Shown in pieces: positions 34,155-40,914 of a DNA stretch of 40,914 nt. The position numbers and the translations under genes are program-made. Under the pieces are notes generated by a model that had not been told where the DNA came from, searched no databases, and saw nothing but the letters and a program-made list of their open reading frames with translations. The DNA is from Fredinandcohnia quinoae (GTDB lineage: Bacteria; Bacillota; Bacilli; Bacillales; Bacillaceae_L), in NCBI RefSeq assembly GCF_022427965.1, contig NZ_JAKTTI010000039.1:1-40914 (forward strand). The letters run 5' to 3'. The number at the start of each line of letters is the position of its first letter. The first letter of the stretch is position 1.

Positions 34155-34303
34155 ATATTTCGTGGTGCATGATTATTTCTTTTATACATTAATATCTTAT
34201 GATTTATAAGCCTATTTGAGATTCTTTTTGAAAAAAAATGCCCTAATCTACATATGGTACAATTAAATGTATAGTAATAATATTATTGGGGGTACATTTG
34301 ACA

Positions 34304-34945
34304 ATGGACAGACAGGAGATTTTAATAGATACTGCTGATTATGTGAAAAAGATTTTGGAAAATGAAAGTAGTGGGCATGATTGGTGGCATATTGAAAGAG
34401 TGCGTAAAACTGCATTATTGATCGGAAAAAGGGAAAATGCTGATCTATTTACCATTGAAATGGCGGCACTTCTCCATGATGTGGCAGATGAAAAGTTAAA
34501 TATGTCAGAAGAAGAAGGATTACATAAAGTAAGAATATGGTTATCGAACAAAAATGTTTCAAATAAAGAGGAGATTATTGAAATCATTTCAACTATGTCA
34601 TTTAAAGGTGGAAATCGTCCTCCTATGAAGACATTAGAGGGTATGATTGTTCAAGATGCTGACCGTTTAGATGCAATTGGTGCTATTGGAATTGCCAGAA
34701 CATTTGCTTATGCTGGTGCACATGGTGATTTAATCTATGATCCAGCAATTCCATATCGTGAACAAATGACGAAGGATGAATATCGAAATGGAAAATCAAC
34801 AGCCATTAATCATTTTTATGAGAAGCTACTTAAGTTATCTAATAATCTAAATACTAAAGCAGCCAAAGAATTGGCGAACTCAAGACACGAATTTATGCAG
34901 GACTTTTTGAATCAATTTTACAAGGAATGGAATGGACTGGGATGA
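34304..34945 (+). CDS. ypgQ: HD-domain phosphohydrolase YpgQ
   Basis: Protein of 213 aa with an HD domain: His29 (HDWWHIERV), HD at 58-59 (LLHDVADEK) and Asp118-Asp120 (QDADRLDA), the metal ligands of the family. Structural work on B. subtilis YpgQ reported manganese-dependent nucleotide pyrophosphohydrolase activity; the same reaction is likely here. The start may be ATG at 34304 or TTG at 34298; GGGGGT lies 11 or 5 nt upstream, so spacing does not decide. Its stop overlaps the yfmR start (ATGA), so the two are coupled. Confidence 0.85.
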   Translation: MDRQEILIDTADYVKKILENESSGHDWWHIERVRKTALLIGKRENADLFTIEMAALLHDVADEKLNMSEEEGLHKVRIWLSNKNVSNKEEIIEIISTMSFKGGNRPPMKTLEGMIVQDADRLDAIGAIGIARTFAYAGAHGDLIYDPAIPYREQMTKDEYRNGKSTAINHFYEKLLKLSNNLNTKAAKELANSRHEFMQDFLNQFYKEWNGLG

Positions 34946-36822
34946 AACTTTTAAATGTAGAGCATGTAACAAAGAGCTATGCTGATAAAATCTTGTTTGA
35001 AGATCTTTCTTTTAGTATTACCGAAAAGGAGAGAATCGGGTTAATTGGAATAAATGGTACTGGGAAATCGACTTTATTAAAAATAATTGCAGAAATTGAA
35101 GTGGCAGATCAAGGGGAAATTACCCACTCGAAAGGATATACAATAAGTTATTTATCACAACAGCCTAATTTCTCAAACAATCATACTGTTCTCGAGCAAG
35201 TCTTTCAAGGGAATACCCCTTTATTAAAGTTATTAAAGGAATATGAAGAAGCTTTAATTTTGATTGAGCGAGACCCAGAAAATACAGATATACAAGGAAA
35301 TTTATTTGCTGTTCAGCAAAAGATGGATGCGGCGAATGCTTGGGAAGCAAATTCGAATGCAAAAGCAATATTATCTAAATTAGGAATTGTAGACTTTACA
35401 AAAAGTGTAATGGAATTGTCTGGAGGACAGAAGAAAAGGGTTGCTCTTGCCCAAAGCTTAATTGAGGTCCCTGATTTATTAATTCTTGATGAACCAACAA
35501 ACCATTTGGATTACGAAACAATTACATGGTTAGAGGACTACTTGGCGAAGTACACAGGTGCATTATTATTAGTTACACATGATCGATATTTCCTTGACCG
35601 TGTTACAAATCGGATTATTGAGCTTGATCAAGGAAATCTGTATAGCTATAGTGGGAATTATTCGACCTTTTTAGAAGCAAAAGCTTCCCGACTTGAACAG
35701 GAACAAGCTTCTGAATCAAAGCGTCAAAACCTGTATAGAAGAGAATTAGCTTGGATTCGAAGAGGTGCGAAAGCACGGACTACGAAACAAAAAGCAAGAA
35801 TTAAAAGATTTGAAGAAATTGACAATACAAAGACCTCGAATAATTTAGACTCATTGGAAATCTCTGTCGGCGGAAGTAGACTTGGTAAAAAAGTTATCGA
35901 ATTGAAAAATGTTTCAAAAGTATATGGGAATACAACAGTAATAAAGGACTTTGATCTTTTAACAAAACCAGGGGATCGGATTGGAATTGTTGGCAAAAAT
36001 GGTAGTGGTAAGTCGACTTTATTAAATATTTTATCTGGAAGAGTTACTCCAGATACTGGTACAATTGATGTTGGTCAAACCGTTAAAATTGCCTATTATA
36101 CACAGGAAAATCATGATATGAATGTTAATCAACGGATAATTGAATATATCAAAGAGACTGCCGAAGTCATTCAAACACTTGACGGGAAGACAATTTCAGC
36201 CGCACAAATGCTTGAACGCTTTTTATTTCCAATGAATACCCATGGAACCCCGATTCGAAAATTATCTGGGGGAGAAAAGAGAAGATTATATTTATTAAAA
36301 ATTATTATGGGCGAACCAAATGTTCTTTTACTTGATGAGCCAACGAATGATCTTGATACACAAACTCTTACCGTATTAGAGGATTATTTAGAGGATTTTC
36401 CCGGAGTAGTGATAACGGTCTCGCATGATCGTTATTTTCTAGATAAAGTAACAGATCAGCTGTTAATTTTTGAAGGAGAAAACAAAATCACTTCTTATTT
36501 TGGAGCATATACAGATTATTTAGAAACAAAGGCAACACAGCAAAAAATTCAACCAGAAAAAGTAATAAAGGAAAATGTAGAAAGCTCAACAAAGTCGAAA
36601 AGGAAAAAACTTTCATATAATGATCAGAGAGAATGGGAGCAGATAGAGGATAAAATAGTAGCACAAGAAGAAAAATGTGCACGATTAGTTGCTGAAATTG
36701 AAAATGCTGGAAGTAACTATGAAGTAGCTCAAAGGGCGATTGAAGAACATGAGAAGGAAAATGAAATTCTAGAAAAGTTAATGGAACGCTGGACTGAATT
36801 ATCCGAACTTGTTGGTGAATGA
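34942..36822 (+). CDS. yfmR: ABC-F ATPase YfmR (Uup type)
   Basis: Soluble ABC-F protein of 626 aa with two ATPase units. Walker A motifs are GINGTGKST (36-44) and GKNGSGKST (351-359); signatures are LSGGQ and LSGGE, each followed by a Walker B (LLILDEPTN, VLLLDEPTN). The linker between units is rich in Arg and Lys, and the C-terminal coiled coil (about 550-626) is typical of Uup/YfmR. ABC-F proteins bind the ribosomal E site; YfmR resolves stalled ribosomes and acts in parallel with EF-P at proline runs. ATG overlaps the ypgQ stop. Confidence 0.92.
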   Translation: MKLLNVEHVTKSYADKILFEDLSFSITEKERIGLIGINGTGKSTLLKIIAEIEVADQGEITHSKGYTISYLSQQPNFSNNHTVLEQVFQGNTPLLKLLKEYEEALILIERDPENTDIQGNLFAVQQKMDAANAWEANSNAKAILSKLGIVDFTKSVMELSGGQKKRVALAQSLIEVPDLLILDEPTNHLDYETITWLEDYLAKYTGALLLVTHDRYFLDRVTNRIIELDQGNLYSYSGNYSTFLEAKASRLEQEQASESKRQNLYRRELAWIRRGAKARTTKQKARIKRFEEIDNTKTSNNLDSLEISVGGSRLGKKVIELKNVSKVYGNTTVIKDFDLLTKPGDRIGIVGKNGSGKSTLLNILSGRVTPDTGTIDVGQTVKIAYYTQENHDMNVNQRIIEYIKETAEVIQTLDGKTISAAQMLERFLFPMNTHGTPIRKLSGGEKRRLYLLKIIMGEPNVLLLDEPTNDLDTQTLTVLEDYLEDFPGVVITVSHDRYFLDKVTDQLLIFEGENKITSYFGAYTDYLETKATQQKIQPEKVIKENVESSTKSKRKKLSYNDQREWEQIEDKIVAQEEKCARLVAEIENAGSNYEVAQRAIEEHEKENEILEKLMERWTELSELVGE

Positions 36823-36844
36823 GTAAAAATATGATGTAAACTAA

Positions 36845-36882
36845 AAAGAGGTATGAACTCGAGAAGACTCTCATACCTCTTT
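36845..36882. terminator. Bidirectional terminator between yfmR and the NlpC/P60 gene
   Basis: AAAGAGGTATGA and TCATACCTCTTT form a perfect 12-bp stem with a 14-nt loop. Confidence 0.82.
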
Positions 36883-36886
36883 AATT

Positions 36887-37870
36887 TCAGCCGATTCGTT
36901 TCGCACCTAAATAACGACTTTTCCAGTAATTTGAATCAAGACTTGCAATACTAATCCCATTACTAAGCCCAGAGTGTATGAAATTCCCATTTCCTATATA
37001 AATACCAGCATGTGAAGGCCCTTTTTTGTATGTTTGGAAAAATACAACATCCCCAACACTAAGTTTTTCAACACTTTGACCATGGTTCCAAATCCCAGCA
37101 ACTGTACGAGGAATTGTTATCCCTTTTTCAGCAAACACATATTGAAGGTAACCACTACAATCGAACCCACTTGGAGAAGTGCCTCCCCAAACGTATGGAA
37201 CGCCTAGATAATTCATCGCAATTGAAATAATACTTGAATCTACTGAATTAGTTGATGCAACCTGAACCTTTTTTATCCTAATAGTAGGCCCTTTAATATT
37301 TTTGTTTTTGAGGATGTGATCAATAGTTTCCTCTGTTGCCAATCCCTTCGTATCTACTATTTTATATTTTTCTTGATAAGAGATAATACTGGATTCTGTC
37401 ACCTTACCAAATATCCCATCAATCTTTCCGTTATAGTAGTTTAACCTCATTAATTTTTCTTGAATTTGTTCAACTTCTGGACCTTCGTCTCCTAATCCTA
37501 AAAATTTCGGTTTTGGTTTGAGGATAATATCATTTAATTTTTGTAGAGTTTCTACACCCGCAATGCCATCAATTTTTAAATCATATAATTTCTGAAATCG
37601 TCTTACCGCATCCTGTGTTTGAGGGCCATAAAGGCCATCAATCGTTTCATAATAAAAATTTTGTTTTTTAAGCTCAAATTGTAAAAATCGAACTGAATAA
37701 CCAGTATGACCGTATCTTAATATTTGATTTGTATTGAATTGGTATGTGTTAGGTTGAGTCGGGTCTAAGTTTTGCTCAGATGCATCTGCTACAAGTGGAG
37801 CACCAAAAAAAAATCCGGCGGCAATTGATGTTACAACTAGGGCTTCACGAGTTACATTGCTTTTTTTCAT
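36887..37870 (-). CDS. Secreted NlpC/P60 cell-wall endopeptidase with two PG-binding domains
   Basis: Protein of 327 aa. A signal peptide covers about residues 1-30 (cleavage near ADA-SE). Two peptidoglycan-binding type 1 domains follow (about 50-115 and 125-190), each with a DGxxGxxT-like motif. The NlpC/P60 domain (about 210-327) has Cys238 (FDCSGY), His287 (SHAGIYIG) and His299, the usual catalytic set of D,L-endopeptidases that cut peptidoglycan stem peptides. The protein is exported. The ribosome binding site is AAGGAGGAAAC. The arrangement resembles the B. subtilis autolysin group but the binding domains differ from LysM types. Confidence 0.92.
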   Translation of the reverse strand: MKKSNVTREALVVTSIAAGFFFGAPLVADASEQNLDPTQPNTYQFNTNQILRYGHTGYSVRFLQFELKKQNFYYETIDGLYGPQTQDAVRRFQKLYDLKIDGIAGVETLQKLNDIILKPKPKFLGLGDEGPEVEQIQEKLMRLNYYNGKIDGIFGKVTESSIISYQEKYKIVDTKGLATEETIDHILKNKNIKGPTIRIKKVQVASTNSVDSSIISIAMNYLGVPYVWGGTSPSGFDCSGYLQYVFAEKGITIPRTVAGIWNHGQSVEKLSVGDVVFFQTYKKGPSHAGIYIGNGNFIHSGLSNGISIASLDSNYWKSRYLGAKRIG

Positions 37871-38110
37871 TGAAGTTTCCTCCTTGGTGTTAATTACAGT
37901 TTGATGATTCTAGAAAGTAACGTAGAAAAAATACAATTTTATTAAAGCATATTTTCTGATGACATGATTATGACAAAATAAATGAAATTAACAACTCTAG
38001 TGCTAAAATAAGACAAGTTATTTTGTACGGATTCAATCAATGGAAAAACGTTGAAACCCTATGATACAATTAATCAATAGCAATTTCTAAATGCTAAAGG
38101 AGTAGATGTA

Positions 38111-39226
38111 ATGAAAATATTGTCAATTGAACCAACACCAAGTCCAAATACAATGAAAGTCATATTAGATCAAGAGCTTCCAAAGGGGAAAAGCAATAAT
38201 TATAAGAAGGATAACATTGAGCAGGCTCCTCCTATCATTAAAGAGATTATGTCAATTGAAGGTGTAAAGGGAGTTTATCATGTTGCTGACTTCCTCGCGA
38301 TTGAGCGCAATGCCAAATATGATTGGCAGATGATCCTACCAAATGTAAGGAAAGTTTTTGGTGAAGTGATCGATCAAAATGAAACAGCTGAAAAAAAGGT
38401 TGATGAACATTATGGTGAGGTAAAAGTATTTGTCCAAATGTACAAAGGAATCCCAATGCAGGTTAAATTGCATGATGGTGAGCAAGAAGTACGAGTGGCA
38501 ATCCCTGAAAAATTCAGAAATGCATTACTAGAGGCGCAAAAGATTGCAGAGAATGTTGTGCTTGAGCGGGAGTGGAAGGAGCAGGGTGTCCGTTATGGAG
38601 ATTTAACGGAAATTGGGAAAGAGGTAATTGATGAGCTTTCAGCTGCGTATTCTGATGAGCGATTAAATAGGCTTGTTAGTCAAGTCTCTAGACAATCAAA
38701 TGCTCCTATTCAAAAAAGAGAGACATATGAGGTTACAATTGAAATGCTTGATGACTCTGATTGGACAAAGCGATATGCTTGCTTGGAACAAATGGACCCA
38801 ACTGAAGATGATTTAGCGGTTTTGAGTAAAGCATTACATGATGAAAAGCCATCGATTCGTCGATTAGCTACCGTATATTTAGGAATGATCGAAAAACCTT
38901 CTGTTCTTCCATACCTATTTGAAGCATTGAAAGATAAGTCTGTTACTGTAAGACGTACAGCAGGAGATTGTTTATCAGATATAGGTGATGCTTTGGCAAT
39001 TGGAGCAATGACAGAAGCATTAAAAGATAAAAGTAAACTTGTGAGGTGGCGAGCAGCAATGTTCTTATTTGAGGTGGGCGATGAGTCGGCATTACCTGCT
39101 TTAAAGGTTGCTCAAGATGACCCGGAATTTGAAGTGAAAATGCAAATCAAACTAGCAATTGAACGAATAGAAGGCGGCGAAGAAGCAAAAGGATCTGTTT
39201 GGAAACAAATGACAGAAAATCGATAA
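38111..39226 (+). CDS. ypgR: YpgR/CvfC: Nfu-N domain plus HEAT-like repeats
   Basis: Protein of 371 aa. The N-terminal 90 or so residues form an Nfu N-terminal domain (SIEPTPSPNTMKV start), and a HEAT-repeat region (about 205-350) follows, with repeats such as DEKPSIRRLATVYLG and DKSVTVRRTAGDCLS. The S. aureus homologue is conserved virulence factor C. A link to iron-sulphur or redox protein maturation is suggested by the Nfu-N domain but not proven. AAAGGAGTAG precedes ATG. brxA follows 91 bp downstream. Confidence 0.88.
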   Translation: MKILSIEPTPSPNTMKVILDQELPKGKSNNYKKDNIEQAPPIIKEIMSIEGVKGVYHVADFLAIERNAKYDWQMILPNVRKVFGEVIDQNETAEKKVDEHYGEVKVFVQMYKGIPMQVKLHDGEQEVRVAIPEKFRNALLEAQKIAENVVLEREWKEQGVRYGDLTEIGKEVIDELSAAYSDERLNRLVSQVSRQSNAPIQKRETYEVTIEMLDDSDWTKRYACLEQMDPTEDDLAVLSKALHDEKPSIRRLATVYLGMIEKPSVLPYLFEALKDKSVTVRRTAGDCLSDIGDALAIGAMTEALKDKSKLVRWRAAMFLFEVGDESALPALKVAQDDPEFEVKMQIKLAIERIEGGEEAKGSVWKQMTENR

Positions 39227-39253
39227 ATATAATAAGTTCGTAATAGTAGTAAA

Positions 39254-39283
39254 TTGATTTTACTTGCCTTATTGTTGTATGCT
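39254..39283 (+). promoter_or_regulatory. Possible promoter of brxA
   Basis: TTGATT (39254-39259), an 18-bp spacer and TATGCT (39278-39283). The spacer is one base longer than ideal. Confidence 0.4.
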
Positions 39284-39317
39284 AGTGCATATGAATGAAG
39301 AAGGAGGAGGTTTTTGT

Positions 39318-39752
39318 ATGTCAATGGCATATGATGAATATATGAAGCAAATTGTTAAACCAATGCGTCAAGAATTAGTAAATGCTGGGTTTGACGAATT
39401 TACAACATCAGAAGAAGTTGAGAATTTTATGGAGAGTGCGGAAGGTACGACATTAGTCGTTGTGAATTCCGTTTGCGGTTGTGCAGCTGGATTAGCAAGA
39501 CCTGCAGCAACTCAAGCAGTCGTTTCTAGTGAGAAAAAACCTGACCATCTCGTGACAGTTTTTGCGGGTCAAGATAAAGAAGCAACAGCAAAAATGCGAG
39601 AATATTTTGTTGGCTTTGAACCATCTTCACCATCAATGGCCCTATTAAAAGGAAAAGAAGTAGTCCACTTTATCCCGCGGCATGATATCGAATCATATCC
39701 AATGGAAGTGATTATGGACAATATCGCTTCTGCAATAAATAAATATTGTTAA
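39318..39752 (+). CDS. brxA: Bacilliredoxin BrxA (YphP)
   Basis: Protein of 144 aa of the YphP/YqiW (DUF1094) family, with the CGC active site at Cys53-Gly54-Cys55 (NSVCGCAAG). Bacilliredoxins remove bacillithiol from oxidised proteins, so the organism probably makes bacillithiol. The start MSMAYDEYMKQ closely resembles B. subtilis YphP. ATG at 39318 is preceded by AAGGAGGAGG at 7 nt; an ATG at 39264 is in frame but has no ribosome binding site. A terminator follows directly. Confidence 0.95.
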   Translation: MSMAYDEYMKQIVKPMRQELVNAGFDEFTTSEEVENFMESAEGTTLVVVNSVCGCAAGLARPAATQAVVSSEKKPDHLVTVFAGQDKEATAKMREYFVGFEPSSPSMALLKGKEVVHFIPRHDIESYPMEVIMDNIASAINKYC

Positions 39753-39757
39753 AGAAG

Positions 39758-39782
39758 GGTGTCATTATGACATCTTTTTTTT
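39758..39782 (+). terminator. Terminator of brxA
   Basis: GGTGTCA and TGACATC (one G-U pair) form a stem around TTA, followed by eight T. Confidence 0.82.
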
Positions 39783-39812
39783 CACATTAAGTCCAATATA
39801 AGGTGATGTATT

Positions 39813-40586
39813 TTGATTGTAACGACTGCAGGAAGAACGAATGTTGATATGATAGAGTTAGCTAAAAAGGTATCAACAGAATTAGGAATTTCTTATATTC
39901 ATAGGGAAAAAAGAGCAATAAAACAAATGCAGACTGACATCCATGAGGACGTTCTAGTAGTTGGGAAAAATCGTATTGAAATACATCCAATTCACTCAGA
40001 TGAACCGTTATTTTTCCACCCTAACTCAAGCATGTTTCGGATTAAACGTTTAATGAGAGGGGATTATGATCCGTTTATTCAAGTGTCCGGATTACAAAAA
40101 GGTGATACACTATTAGATTGTACTCTCGGACTGGGGTCAGATAGTATTGTTGCTAGTTATTTTGTAGGGGAGACAGGAAGGGTAACAGCAATTGAAGGAA
40201 ATAAATACTTATATTATTTGCTTAAAATAGGTCTTCTATCTTGGGATAGCGGGATATTGCCAATCAATATAGCAATGGCAAACATTCAAGTAAAACATGA
40301 TAATTATATAAATTACTTGAAGCATTGTCCAGATAATAGCTACGATGTTGTCTATTTTGATCCGATGTTTGAAGAAACGATTGAAGAATCTGATGGAATT
40401 CGAGGATTGAGGAAATTTGCTATAAAAGGTAAATTATCAATGGAAGTGATCAATGAAGCGAAAAGAGTCGCTAGAAATAGAATTGTGCTGAAAGACCATT
40501 GGAAAAATAACCAATTTGAAAAACTGGGTTTCACAGTATTTAAAAGAAAAACCGCAAAATTTCATTTCGGTGTAATTGAATTGTAA
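39813..40586 (+). CDS. RsmJ-like SAM-dependent methyltransferase
   Basis: Protein of 257 aa. A methyltransferase fold begins near residue 85; the SAM site is LDCTLGLGSD (101-110), and YFDPMFE (181-187) matches the DPMF motif of RsmJ, which methylates guanosine 1516 of 16S rRNA in E. coli. The N-terminal 80 residues (IVTTAGRTN start) form a separate small domain. The target in Bacillaceae is not established, so the symbol is left empty. TTG at 39813 follows AAGGTGATG. It probably has its own promoter after the brxA terminator. Confidence 0.78.
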   Translation: MIVTTAGRTNVDMIELAKKVSTELGISYIHREKRAIKQMQTDIHEDVLVVGKNRIEIHPIHSDEPLFFHPNSSMFRIKRLMRGDYDPFIQVSGLQKGDTLLDCTLGLGSDSIVASYFVGETGRVTAIEGNKYLYYLLKIGLLSWDSGILPINIAMANIQVKHDNYINYLKHCPDNSYDVVYFDPMFEETIEESDGIRGLRKFAIKGKLSMEVINEAKRVARNRIVLKDHWKNNQFEKLGFTVFKRKTAKFHFGVIEL

Positions 40587-40647
40587 AAATGGGAATCATT
40601 GATATTTTTTAACACCTTTGGTTATTTTAATAACGGAGGTGATATTT

Positions 40648-40779
40648 GTGCCAAAGCATCGCAAGGACCCTTCAACTATGGGATTAAGTTCACCTGAAAT
40701 TGAGGGACAAGGAACAACTGAAACTGAGACTGGTAAATATAAAAAAGACTCAAAAAGATTAAAGAAAAAAAGAATGTGA
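40648..40779 (+). CDS. Small basic protein (43 aa), YuzL-like
   Basis: GTG start preceded by CGGAGGTGAT at 5 nt. The product is hydrophilic and basic, with a central GLSSPEIEGQGTTETETGK and a Lys/Arg-rich tail (KKDSKRLKKKR). It resembles the short YuzL-like proteins of Bacillaceae and minor spore proteins in composition, but I am recalling rather than comparing. No terminator is evident; the palindromic element begins 1 bp after the stop. Confidence 0.7.
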   Translation: MPKHRKDPSTMGLSSPEIEGQGTTETETGKYKKDSKRLKKKRM

Positions 40780-40780
40780 T

Positions 40781-40883
40781 TTAACTTTATTCAGCAGAAG
40801 TCTCCCACTTCTATAAGTGGTGAGAAGAATGCAAATCAGTTTCCAATTCAGTGAGGGTACAAACCCCGACTGAATAAAGTTAA
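40781..40883. repeat. Palindrome-bounded 103-bp element, possibly IS200/IS605-type
   Basis: TTAACTTTATTCAG (40781-40794) and CTGAATAAAGTTAA (40870-40883) are perfect 14-bp inverted repeats. Inside are a perfect hairpin CCACTT-CTAT-AAGTGG (40805-40820) and an imperfect one in which ATTCAGT (about 40846-40852) competes for the right-hand repeat. The strings resemble the right ends of IS200/IS605-family TnpB elements I remember from Bacillus. No transposase gene is present in the window. Confidence 0.55.
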
Positions 40884-40914
40884 AGCCTCCGGCGGATGCC
40901 TCAGATTTTTAAAG
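40884..40914. repeat. GC-rich flank of the palindromic element at the window end
   Basis: GCCTCCGGCGGATGC forms a small imperfect hairpin (TCC-GGC-GGA core). It is GC-rich like the left end of the window and may belong to the same mobile or repetitive element. Confidence 0.35.

Noticed and set aside
34193-34201. Sigma-K/sigma-E -10 (CATAAGATA on the minus strand) for the 80-aa gene
   Set aside because: No matching -35 is found at the right distance, and a single 9-base match in AT-rich DNA is weak evidence.
1-40914. CRISPR arrays, prophage genes, toxin-antitoxin pairs or known defence systems
   Set aside because: No regularly spaced direct repeats, phage structural genes or paired small toxin genes were seen on either strand. 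dynA has been linked to phage tolerance but is a chromosomal housekeeping gene here.

Overview
The window is chromosomal DNA from a low-GC Gram-positive, spore-forming bacterium of the family Bacillaceae. The evidence is a type B RNase P RNA, spore coat (CotD) and spore core (SspL) proteins, strong AAGGAGG-type ribosome binding sites with many TTG and GTG starts, and genes that follow the gene order I recall from Bacillus subtilis 168. The genus cannot be fixed from this sequence alone. Both window ends lie in sequence resembling dispersed Bacillaceae repeats, which would fit an assembly contig broken at repeats.

Layout. 1-943: repeat end, terminator and a PAP2-family membrane phosphatase. 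1042-10133: the mrfA-mrfB DNA repair pair behind a LexA-like box, a small membrane peptide, cotD behind a sigma-K promoter, ypsA, gpsB, rnpB, the THUMP methyltransferase ypsC and the Fe-S helicase ypvA. 10194-11714: M32 carboxypeptidase ypwA. 11757-14487: a ba3-type (B-family) cytochrome oxidase operon on the minus strand (subunits IIa, II, I) behind an Fnr-type palindrome, with a divergent small zinc-ribbon gene. 14555-15757: a tandem P-loop ATPase and a possible small RNA. 15825-21629: the alkylpyrone genes bpsA-bpsB, a 28-aa peptide, the two-headed dynamin dynA and a 39-aa protein.

21746-25552: flap endonuclease ypcP, a structured dispersed repeat, sspL, a divergent PAP2 protein, a small unknown, two RNase H-like proteins (YpdQ and YpeP types), zinc-finger ypeQ and a cold-shock gene. 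25791-30150: an HD-GYP protein, topoisomerase III, an SCP2-domain protein and a methyltransferase. 30205-33859: homoserine O-acetyltransferase metA divergent from fhs-degV. 33862-40779: a small unknown gene, ypgQ, the ABC-F factor yfmR, an NlpC/P60 wall hydrolase, ypgR/cvfC, bacilliredoxin brxA, an RsmJ-like methyltransferase and a 43-aa basic protein. The window ends in a 103-bp palindromic element.

Most of this is conserved housekeeping: DNA repair and RNA:DNA hybrid handling (mrfAB, ypvA, ypcP, the RNase H-like genes, topB), division control (gpsB, ypsA), translation (ypsC, rnpB, yfmR, rsmJ-like), membrane lipids (bpsAB, dynA, degV) and one-carbon/methionine metabolism. Compared with the B. 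subtilis order I remember, the main differences are the ba3 oxidase/zinc-ribbon/ATPase block between ypwA and bpsA, and the HD-GYP-topB-SCP2-methyltransferase block between the cold-shock gene and metA. I found no CRISPR array, prophage, complete IS element, tRNA or recognised defence island. The most interesting signals are regulatory: the LexA-like box at mrfAB, the Fnr site at the oxidase operon, a perfect palindrome before ypeP, a candidate small RNA and the terminal palindromic element.
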